Shown: positions 16,289-22,836 of the stretch, in pieces | Position numbering within the stretch: position 1 is the stretch's first letter | Layout: the number at the start of each line of letters is the position of its first letter | Assembly (NCBI GenBank): GCA_964520525.1 | Contig: CAZFNR010000017.1 | Span: 1 to 36,989, forward strand | Direction of reading: 5' to 3' | DNA: 36,989 bases | Origin: JAJPXC01 sp964520525 | GTDB taxonomy: Bacteria > Bacteroidota > Bacteroidia > Bacteroidales > Muribaculaceae | The notes under the pieces: generated by a model | Databases searched by the model: none | Seen by the model: the letters and a program-made list of their open reading frames with translations, nothing else | What the model was told of the DNA's origin: nothing | Program-made: the position numbers and the translations under genes

Positions 16289-18757
16289 ATGAACATATCC
16301 TACAAATGGCTTAAGCAATATGTCGATTTCGACATGACCGCCGAAGAAGTGGCGGCAGCGTTAACCTCAATCGGGCTTGAGACCGGTTCGGTCGAGGAGG
16401 TTGAATCGATTCGCGGCGGACTGCGCGGCATCGTCATAGGCAAAGTGCTGACCTGCGAGGAGCATCCCAACAGCGACCACCTCCACATCACCACGGTAGA
16501 CCTCGGTGACGGCCAACCGACACAGATTGTCTGCGGAGCCCCTAACGTGGCAGCCGGTCAGACCGTTGTCGTCGCCACCGTAGGCACCACACTCTACGAC
16601 GGTGATAAAGAGTTTCAAATTAAACGCTCCAAAATCCGCGGCGTAGAATCGCTCGGCATGATTTGCGCCGAGGACGAGATAGGGGTCGGAACGTCACACG
16701 ACGGCATCATCGTCATCAAAGAAGATGTAGCCCCCGGCACTCCGGCGGCGCAATATTACAACCTCTCGAGCGACTATCTGCTTGAAGTCGACCTCACCCC
16801 CAACCGCATCGACGCCGCGTCACACTACGGAGTGGCCCGCGACCTCAACGCATGGCTGTCGCGCCATGCCGCCGACGGCAAGCTCCACCGCCCCGAAGTC
16901 GACAGCTTCAAGACCGACCGCCCCGACGGCGCAATCAGCGTCGAGGTCGACAACGCCGAGGCAGCCCCGCGCTACAGCGGCGTGACAATCCGCGGAGTCA
17001 AAGTGGCCGAAAGCCCGCAATGGCTCAAAGACCGGCTCAACGCTATAGGGTTACGCCCCATCAACAACATAGTCGATATAACCAACTACATACTTCACGG
17101 CATAGGCCAACCGATGCACTGCTTTGACCTCGACAAAATCAAAGGAGGGAAAATCGTGGTCAAGGCCTGCGCCGACGGCACACCGTTCACCACCCTCGAC
17201 GGCGTGGAGCGTAAGCTCGACAGCCGCGACCTGATGATATGCAACGCCGAGGAGCCCATGTGCATCGCCGGAGTGTTCGGCGGCCTCGACTCGGGAGTAA
17301 CCGACACCACAACCTCCATTTTCCTCGAAAGCGCATACTTCAACCCCACCTGGGTGCGCAAGACAGCCCGACGCCACGGCCTAAGCACCGACTCATCGTT
17401 CCGCTTCGAGCGCGGGATAGACCCCAACGGCACCGTCTACGCACTGAAACTTGCCGCACTGCTCGTCAAGGAACTTGCCGGGGGTGAAATCTGCGGCGAC
17501 ATAGTCGACATCTACCCCACTGAAATAGAGCCGTTCAAAGTCACGCTACAATATGCCAAAGCCTATTCCCTCATAGGAAAACATATCCCGACCGACCAAA
17601 TCGACGCCATACTCGGCTCGCTCGAGATAGCCATCACCGGTCGCCGCGACGGGGAGATTGACCTCGAAGTGCCGACCTACCGCGTCGACGTGCAACGCCC
17701 ATGCGATGTCATCGAGGATGTGCTCCGCATCTACGGCTACAACAATGTCGAATACTCGTCAACCGTCCACTCATCGCTGTCGTTCAAGACATTCACCGAC
17801 AGCAGCGACGACCTGCGCCGCCTTATAGCCGACCAGCTCACCGCGACAGGATTCAACGAGATACTCAACAACTCACTCACCGCCGAGGGATACTACGACG
17901 GGCTATCGACCTACCCCGCCGACCATTGCGTGAAATTGCTCAACCCGTTGAGCAACGACCTCAACGTCATGCGCCAGACGCTGCTCTTCGGAGGCCTCGA
18001 ATCGCTTGCCCACAACATCAACCGCCGCGCCGCCGACCTGATGATGTATGAGTTTGGCAACGTCTACTTCCGCGAACCCGCCGCCGACATCACCGACGAA
18101 TCACCGCTCGCCCCCTACAGCGAGGGCGCGCGCCTCGGACTGTGGCTCACGGGCAACCTGCGCCAAGGCGGATGGAACCGCCCCGCCGAGGAAGCCACAT
18201 TCTACGACCTGAAGGCCATCGCGGCCAACGTGTTAGCCCGGTTAGGGCTGAACACTCGCGAAATCAGCCTAAAGACCGAGGTCCCGACCGACATTTATTC
18301 GGCAGGCATCACCATAGCCACCCGCTCGGGCAAGACCCTCGGGACAATGGGGTTGGTAACCCGACAGCTTCTGAAAGCCTGCGACATAAAACAACCCGTG
18401 CTTTTCGCCGAGCTCGACTGGACCGCTCTGGCGAAACTCGCGCTCAAGAAAAAAGTCGCTTTCACACCGCTGCCTAAGACCCAAGAGGTGAAACGCGACC
18501 TGGCCTTGCTGCTCGACTCGGCAGTGACAATGGAACAAGTCGAGAACACCGTGCGCGAAAGCGAGCGCAAGCTGCTCAAAGATGTCACACTGTTTGACGT
18601 CTACGAAGGGGAAAAACTCCCCGCCGGCAAGAAATCCTACGCCATCGCCGTCACACTTCAGGATGACGAAAAGACACTTCAAGACAAGCAGATAGAAGCT
18701 GTCATGGCAAAAATCGTGGCAAATCTCGAAAAGCGTCTCGGAGCGTCGTTGAGATAA
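16289..18757 (+). CDS. pheT: Phenylalanine-tRNA ligase, beta subunit
   Basis: The 822-residue length fits bacterial PheT. It begins MNISYKWLKQYVDFD. Domains in order: N-terminal region, EMAP-II-like tRNA-binding domain (about 40-150, with GKVLTCEEHPNSDHLHIT), B3/B4 editing domain (about 210-390), B5 domain (about 410-480), the catalytic-like core (about 490-700) and the C-terminal FDX-ACB anticodon-binding domain (about 728-822). With PheS it forms the (alpha-beta)2 enzyme that charges tRNA-Phe and edits mischarged Tyr. pheS is not adjacent, which is usual in Bacteroidetes. It has its own promoter and may extend into yebC 56 nt downstream. Confidence 0.98.
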   Translation: MNISYKWLKQYVDFDMTAEEVAAALTSIGLETGSVEEVESIRGGLRGIVIGKVLTCEEHPNSDHLHITTVDLGDGQPTQIVCGAPNVAAGQTVVVATVGTTLYDGDKEFQIKRSKIRGVESLGMICAEDEIGVGTSHDGIIVIKEDVAPGTPAAQYYNLSSDYLLEVDLTPNRIDAASHYGVARDLNAWLSRHAADGKLHRPEVDSFKTDRPDGAISVEVDNAEAAPRYSGVTIRGVKVAESPQWLKDRLNAIGLRPINNIVDITNYILHGIGQPMHCFDLDKIKGGKIVVKACADGTPFTTLDGVERKLDSRDLMICNAEEPMCIAGVFGGLDSGVTDTTTSIFLESAYFNPTWVRKTARRHGLSTDSSFRFERGIDPNGTVYALKLAALLVKELAGGEICGDIVDIYPTEIEPFKVTLQYAKAYSLIGKHIPTDQIDAILGSLEIAITGRRDGEIDLEVPTYRVDVQRPCDVIEDVLRIYGYNNVEYSSTVHSSLSFKTFTDSSDDLRRLIADQLTATGFNEILNNSLTAEGYYDGLSTYPADHCVKLLNPLSNDLNVMRQTLLFGGLESLAHNINRRAADLMMYEFGNVYFREPAADITDESPLAPYSEGARLGLWLTGNLRQGGWNRPAEEATFYDLKAIAANVLARLGLNTREISLKTEVPTDIYSAGITIATRSGKTLGTMGLVTRQLLKACDIKQPVLFAELDWTALAKLALKKKVAFTPLPKTQEVKRDLALLLDSAVTMEQVENTVRESERKLLKDVTLFDVYEGEKLPAGKKSYAIAVTLQDDEKTLQDKQIEAVMAKIVANLEKRLGASLR

Positions 18758-18813
18758 TTAACCTCTCATGATTTTTCAACTCGTATATAATCTAAACAAA
18801 ATATCACAACAAT

Positions 18814-19548
18814 ATGGGAAGAGCTTTTGAATACCGCAAAGCAAGAAAACTCAAACGCTGGGGCAATATGTCGCGCACATTTACCCGCATAGGAAAAGAA
18901 ATCACCATCGCCGCCAAGGCAGGCGGTCCCGACCCCGATACCAACCCCCGTCTCCGCGCGCTGATGCAGAACGCCAAAGCCGCCAATATGCCCAAGGACA
19001 CCGTCGAACGCGCCATCAAAAAAGCCACCGACAAAGACGCCGGCGACTACAAGGAAATCACTTATGAGGGATACGGCCCATTCGGCATCGCCATCGTGGT
19101 CGAAGCCGCCACCGACAACAACACCCGCACCGTGGCCAACGTGCGCTCCTACTTCACCAAGCACGGCGGCTCGCTCGGCACACAAGGCTCGCTGTCGTTC
19201 CTGTTTGACCGCAAGAGCGTTTTCAAAATCAAACCCAAAGAGGGGCTTTCAATCGAAGACCTCGAGCTGGAGCTGATTGACTTCGGGTGCGACGACTTTG
19301 ACATCGACGAGGAGGAAATCGTCATCTACGGGCCTTACGAGGAGTATGCCCACATCCAGAAATATCTTGAGGAGAACGAGTTTGAGATTATCAGCTCAGA
19401 GTTTGAGCGCATACCCACAACCGACCTCAAGGAGGTTACCCCCGAACAACGCGCTACCATCGAGAAGCTGCTCGACAAATTCGAGGAGGACGAGGATGTG
19501 CAGAACGTGTTCCACAACATGAAAGAAGAGGAAGAAACCGAAGAATAA
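18814..19548 (+). CDS. yebC: YebC/PmpR/TACO1 family protein
   Basis: The 244-residue protein starts MGRAFEYRKARKLKRWGNMS, a variant of the conserved YebC N-terminus (usually AGHSKW). It continues with ITIAAKAGG, the NMPKDTVERAIKKA motif and a domain with GTQGSLSFLFDRKSVF. YebC proteins act as DNA-binding regulators in some bacteria and as ribosome-associated factors that ease translation of proline stretches in others. The C-terminus is extended by an acidic tail (EEDEDVQNVFHNMKEEEETEE). It follows pheT by 56 nt on the same strand and ends at a strong terminator. Confidence 0.95.
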   Translation: MGRAFEYRKARKLKRWGNMSRTFTRIGKEITIAAKAGGPDPDTNPRLRALMQNAKAANMPKDTVERAIKKATDKDAGDYKEITYEGYGPFGIAIVVEAATDNNTRTVANVRSYFTKHGGSLGTQGSLSFLFDRKSVFKIKPKEGLSIEDLELELIDFGCDDFDIDEEEIVIYGPYEEYAHIQKYLEENEFEIISSEFERIPTTDLKEVTPEQRATIEKLLDKFEEDEDVQNVFHNMKEEEETEE

Positions 19549-19581
19549 CAATCAACCATATACCGGGTCTCTGCAACGGTA

Positions 19582-19630
19582 GCGACCCGGCCGTAGCCCC
19601 TAAAAAGGTTGCGGTCGGGTCGCTTTATTA
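19582..19630 (+). terminator. Terminator after yebC
   Basis: A 17-bp imperfect stem, GCGACCCGGCCGTAGCC (19582-19598) with GGTTGCGGTCGGGTCGC (19607-19623), includes G-U pairs and encloses an eight-base loop. It is followed by TTTATTAT. The remaining spacer to 19795 shows only a degenerate -7-like GAATTTTG at 19771-19778. Confidence 0.75.
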
Positions 19631-19795
19631 TAAAAAAACGGCTACCGCCACCAAGCCTCGTCATTTCAATCGCCGACACAATGGCACAGCCGACTCGGTC
19701 AAGTCGCCCCGATAACAAAAACAAGCGCACCGCTCAACCTTCGACGGCGTTTTTCTGTTTTAATAGTACGGAATTTTGATTTAGACTCAGAAGAT

Positions 19796-20746
19796 ATGTA
19801 CTATTCATTTACTTATTCGGCAATCAGCGAGAACCCCATACGACATTCGCAGCCGCGACTCGATTTTTCGCCGATTACACCCTCCGGCATCCCGGCAATC
19901 AGCCGCGCGCTGAGGAAATCGACAAGCCGCACCTGCGACTTTACAATAGGCGGCATCTATATGTGGGTGGATTATTTCAAATATGAACATTGCATGGTCG
20001 GCGACACGCTTTTCATAAAGGGCTTGACCGAGAACGACCGGTTGACCACGGCGTTCTCCCTCCCCATAGGCTCTATGCCGATAAGGAAAGCGGTGGGGTT
20101 GATAGAGGAATATTGCGCGGCTCACGGACTATGCCCGCGGTTCTCGGCTATTCCCGAAGAACAAGTGTGGCGTCTTATCGCAGGTCATCGGTCGTCGGTC
20201 GAACTGCTCACCGACTGGGCCGACTACATCTACGACGCCAACGAACTCGCCACGCTCACCGGCAAGAAATTCAACAAGAAACGCAATCATGTCAACCATT
20301 TCTTGACCGAGCACCCTGAGGCCGCGCTGATACCGTTGACCACCGACATTATCCCCGAAGTGAAGGATTTCCTCGCGCGTCTTGAACATGACAACACCGA
20401 CACCGCGCGAGCCGAATTGACGCAAGTCGTGAAAGTGCTTGACAACTACGCGGCTTACCCGTTTGAAGGCGCCGTCCTGCGCTTGTCGCCGCAAGGGCCG
20501 ATAGCGGCGGTCACGGTTGGCGAGGTCATAGGCGACACCCTCTATCTTCACATCGAGAAAATGAATCACGACATAACGGGCGCGGGCGAGACTATCAACA
20601 AATTATTCGCCGCCGACATGACGGCGCGACACGGAATAGCCTACATCAACCGGGAGGAAGATTGCGGCGACCCGGGACTGCGTCAAGCCAAGTTGTCATA
20701 CAATCCCGTCCTCCTGCTCAACAAATATAACGTGATTCTCGACTGA
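19796..20746 (+). CDS. DUF2156 family protein (phosphatidylglycerol lysyltransferase-like, GNAT fold)
   Basis: The 316-residue protein has no transmembrane segments. The pattern LDFSPITPSG near the N-terminus, the 'FTIGGIYMWVDYFKYE' segment, the KFNKKRNHVNHFL motif and the C-terminal HIEKMNHDITGAGETINKLFA region are typical of DUF2156, a double-GNAT domain related to the C-terminal catalytic domain of MprF aminoacyl-phosphatidylglycerol synthases. Stand-alone members lack the MprF flippase. Presumed role: transfer of an acyl or aminoacyl group from a CoA or tRNA donor; the substrate is unknown. The start at 19796 leaves a short N-terminal extension; there is no in-frame Met until 'YMWVDYF'. 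It ends convergent with the licD-like gene, 24 nt away. Confidence 0.85.
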   Translation: MYYSFTYSAISENPIRHSQPRLDFSPITPSGIPAISRALRKSTSRTCDFTIGGIYMWVDYFKYEHCMVGDTLFIKGLTENDRLTTAFSLPIGSMPIRKAVGLIEEYCAAHGLCPRFSAIPEEQVWRLIAGHRSSVELLTDWADYIYDANELATLTGKKFNKKRNHVNHFLTEHPEAALIPLTTDIIPEVKDFLARLEHDNTDTARAELTQVVKVLDNYAAYPFEGAVLRLSPQGPIAAVTVGEVIGDTLYLHIEKMNHDITGAGETINKLFAADMTARHGIAYINREEDCGDPGLRQAKLSYNPVLLLNKYNVILD

Positions 20747-20770
20747 CAGCCCTCCCCCGGAGCATTGCCA

Positions 20771-21592
20771 TCACTTTTCGGCCGGTCGGTATTCGCGATA
20801 AGGCCGGTCGAAATCAAGATAATGGAAATTATGTTGCACTCGTTTATCCACCGGCGGCACCGTCATGTAATCGCCATACATACACTTCAGATAGGGGTCG
20901 AAATGAGTGATACCCTGCACCGTGTGCCCCTCAAACTCTATCGGGCCGTATGTGTCGATTATCTCTTTCGGAAGCACCTTGCCTATCCCGTCGGTATAGC
21001 TTGAAGCCAACGATGCCGAGGTGTAGTCATAGCGCGTCAACACCTTGCGTATGGCTCGCTGCAGACCTTGCATGGTGAACAGTTTGCGGGCTAATAGCGG
21101 CGCCCACGAACTCGGTCCGCGGCCATGCTTGTATGGGTCGCGGTGGACCAGATACAACGTCTGTTTCAAAAAATGGTAGCTTACCGCTTGCCAACGTCGC
21201 GCTACGGGATTGGAAGGCCACGCGTCAAACGGGAAGATGTCGACATAACAGCCGCCGAGATAATATAGGTGGGGTCGCTCGATAAGCGTCGTCGACGCAT
21301 CCTGAATCTTCGCGAACGGCAACGGATATTCCGGGTCAAGCTCGGCGCAAACCAGCTCAAGCGGCTCGGGAAACCACTCGCGGGCATGAGCTATCAGCCG
21401 GTCGTAGTCGGGACGCGGCATCGACACATCGAGGTCATCATCCCACGGGATGAATCCCTTGTGGCGCACGGCGCCAATCATGGTGCCGCCGCATATACAA
21501 TAACGCAACCCATGCTCGCTACAAATGCGATCAAAGGCCAAAAGAATCTTTAGCAGGCGCTCATGCAGAGCGCCGAGGTCATAATTAGCCAC
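20771..21592 (-). CDS. LicD-family transferase
   Basis: The 273-residue protein carries the LicD signature GGTMIGAVRHKGFIPWDDD, with the catalytic-type acidic cluster D51-D52-D53-x-D55. LicD proteins are nucleotidyltransferase-fold enzymes; the best known move phosphocholine from CDP-choline to glycans or teichoic acids, and many Bacteroidales copies sit with capsule or glycan genes. This one is alone, convergent with a DUF2156 gene. Translation starts at GTG (21592-21590): no in-frame ATG lies upstream before a stop, and the next Met is inside the signature. A perfect TTTG-N20-TAATTTTG promoter precedes it. The acceptor is unknown. Confidence 0.9.
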   Translation of the reverse strand: MANYDLGALHERLLKILLAFDRICSEHGLRYCICGGTMIGAVRHKGFIPWDDDLDVSMPRPDYDRLIAHAREWFPEPLELVCAELDPEYPLPFAKIQDASTTLIERPHLYYLGGCYVDIFPFDAWPSNPVARRWQAVSYHFLKQTLYLVHRDPYKHGRGPSSWAPLLARKLFTMQGLQRAIRKVLTRYDYTSASLASSYTDGIGKVLPKEIIDTYGPIEFEGHTVQGITHFDPYLKCMYGDYMTVPPVDKRVQHNFHYLDFDRPYREYRPAEK

Positions 21593-21664
21593 CGTAATAT
21601 CGTTGTAGTTACACTAATATGCCGGCGGCCTCTCACGGCCTGCCGGAAAAAACTTCGTCAACGG

Positions 21665-21696
21665 CAAAATTAATAAATTCAGAAATAATCAGCAAA
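21665..21696 (-). promoter_or_regulatory. Promoter of the licD-like gene
   Basis: Read on minus, TTTG (21693-21696), a 20-nt spacer and TAATTTTG (21665-21672) match the Bacteroidetes consensus exactly. Leader about 65 nt. A separate plus-strand TATCTTTG at 21704-21711 lacks a -33 element. Confidence 0.75.
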
Positions 21697-21734
21697 ATTC
21701 GCGTATCTTTGGCTACGCCTTAGATACTCGCACT

Positions 21735-21785
21735 CGGCAAAAACAAATAAATTTGATTTTTGCGCTCGCTTATTCGTATCTTTGC
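21735..21785 (+). repeat. 51-bp promoter repeat, copy 2
   Basis: This is the exact inverted copy of 16075-16125. Here it faces right, toward the cytidylate-kinase-like gene, with TTTG at 21752-21755, a 21-nt spacer and TATCTTTG at 21777-21784. Flanking bases on both sides differ from copy 1. Confidence 0.95.
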
Positions 21786-21793
21786 CATTAATC

Positions 21794-22453
21794 ATGCATA
21801 ATCTGATGACCACAGAAAACTTCGTAATCACCATCGGCCGCCAATTTGGCGCAGGTGGCCGCGAGCTTGGCCGCACTATCGCCGGCAAGCTCGGCATCGC
21901 GTACTACGACAAAGAATTGCTCGTCGAGGCCGCTAAAGAAGCGGGGGTCAGCCCTGAATTTTTCGAGAAAGCCGACGAACGCTTCCCATCGTTCATCTCA
22001 GGCCTTTTTTCGTTCAATCTCGGCTCTAATCCGATATCATACTATGCCGGTTCGACCTCGATAAGCGACGACAGCATCTACAAAGCCCAGTGTGACGTAA
22101 TCAGGTCGCTTGCCTCGCGCGGCTCATGCGTTATCGTCGGACGATCTGCCGACTACGTCCTGCGCGACCATCCCAAAGTCGCCAATATATTTGTCCACGC
22201 CCCGATTGACGTCAGATGCCGACGCATCATGGCCCGAAACGGCAACGACGAGACATGCAAAAATCAGGCCCGGGTGCGCGCTCAGGCCGAACGCACCGAC
22301 AAATTACGCGCCAACTACTACAACTTCTACACCGACAAACGCTGGGGCGACGCGCGCAGCTATGACCTCACGCTCGATTCTTCACTGATGCCGATGGATG
22401 CCTTGGCCGATGTGGTCATTGCCTACATCAAGGCTCGCTGGGGAAGGGTATAA
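21794..22453 (+). CDS. Cytidylate kinase-like family protein
   Basis: The protein is 219 residues from the ATG at 21794, or 215 from the in-frame ATG at 21806. The frame continues to a TTG at 21782 but that lies inside the -7 element and cannot be in the mRNA. The N-terminus FVITIGRQFGAGGRELG is the P-loop-like signature of the cytidylate_kin2 group, followed by YYDKELL. Later motifs include SCVIVGRSADYVLRD and the Arg-rich ARVRAQAERTDKLRANYY lid. Members are P-loop nucleotide kinases of uncertain substrate, distinct from Cmk. Transcription should start close to 21790, leaving almost no leader. A minus-strand RNA converges on its 3' end. Confidence 0.88.
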   Translation: MHNLMTTENFVITIGRQFGAGGRELGRTIAGKLGIAYYDKELLVEAAKEAGVSPEFFEKADERFPSFISGLFSFNLGSNPISYYAGSTSISDDSIYKAQCDVIRSLASRGSCVIVGRSADYVLRDHPKVANIFVHAPIDVRCRRIMARNGNDETCKNQARVRAQAERTDKLRANYYNFYTDKRWGDARSYDLTLDSSLMPMDALADVVIAYIKARWGRV

Positions 22454-22486
22454 AAAACGAAAGTGCACTTCTTCACAGAAGCGCAC
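22452..22486 (-). terminator. Terminator of the minus-strand small RNA
   Basis: GTGCACTTCT (22463-22472) pairs with AGAAGCGCAC (22477-22486) with one mismatch and a four-base loop. On minus it is followed by TTTCGTTTTTTAT, a T-rich tail. On plus the bases after the stem are C-rich, so it points left. Confidence 0.7.
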
Positions 22487-22702
22487 CTCCCTCATAACCA
22501 AATTCAAGTATATGTTTTTCGTGTCTAACAAACGTTATTATCTCCGCGCGGGGCCACCTTACCCGCCCGGCGCCGGCTGCGCTGAAGAACTTCAGAAACC
22601 GTTGTACCGAATGGAAAGTAACGGCTTAGAGCCTATTTATATCCATGCCAATCGCGGAGATAACATTTTTTCACTCCGCTACAAACGGTTTTTCAGCTAA
22701 GC
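22452..22702 (-). ncRNA. Probable structured small RNA (6S-like?)
   Basis: On minus, a -7 element TAACTTTG (22707-22714) is followed by about 250 nt without a convincing gene and then by a hairpin with a T-rich tail. The body folds into a long rod: TTATCTCCGCG (plus 22538-22548) is the exact complement of CGCGGAGATAA (22653-22663), with further GGC(C)A/TGGC pairing inside. An inner bulged hairpin CCGTT/AACGG with a CC/GG tip lies at about 22599-22624, and a small CTGAA/TTCAG hairpin at 22582-22595. A closing rod, central open region and bulged tip is the layout of 6S RNA, so ssrS is a candidate. Identity rests on layout only; no -33 element is visible. Confidence 0.5.
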
Positions 22703-22756
22703 ATCGCAAAGTTAACGAATCGAAGACGGCATTCCTAATAAATTTTTGTCAACAAA

Positions 22757-22803
22757 TTAAAAAAAACAACAACGGCATGAGAGTTTCACCCCTCATGCCG
22801 TTG
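22757..22803 (-). terminator. Terminator of the 22837-24978 gene
   Basis: A perfect 12-bp stem, CAACGGCATGAG (22770-22781) with CTCATGCCGTTG (22792-22803), is followed on minus by GTTTTTTTTAATTT. It lies 34 nt past the stop codon. Confidence 0.9.
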
Positions 22804-22836
22804 TCGGTTAATTTATAGCGTATCGCTGCTATGTCG

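Noticed and set aside
21704..21711. Second plus-strand promoter (TATCTTTG) 73 bp before the kinase-like promoter
   Set aside because: No TTTG lies 19-21 nt upstream and no start codon follows at a useful distance; probably chance in AT-rich sequence.
21782..21793. TTG start for the cytidylate-kinase-like gene
   Set aside because: The TTG is part of the -7 element TATCTTTG, so it lies upstream of the expected transcription start.
22463..22486. Terminator for the plus-strand kinase-like gene
   Set aside because: The stem is followed on plus by CTCCCTCATAAC, with no T tract; the T-rich tail is on minus.
22512..22700. Plus-strand 62-codon frame starting MFFVSNKRYY
   Set aside because: It runs through the inverted-repeat region with a minus-strand promoter and terminator, and has no recognisable domain. 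A structured RNA explains the region better, although a small peptide is not fully excluded.
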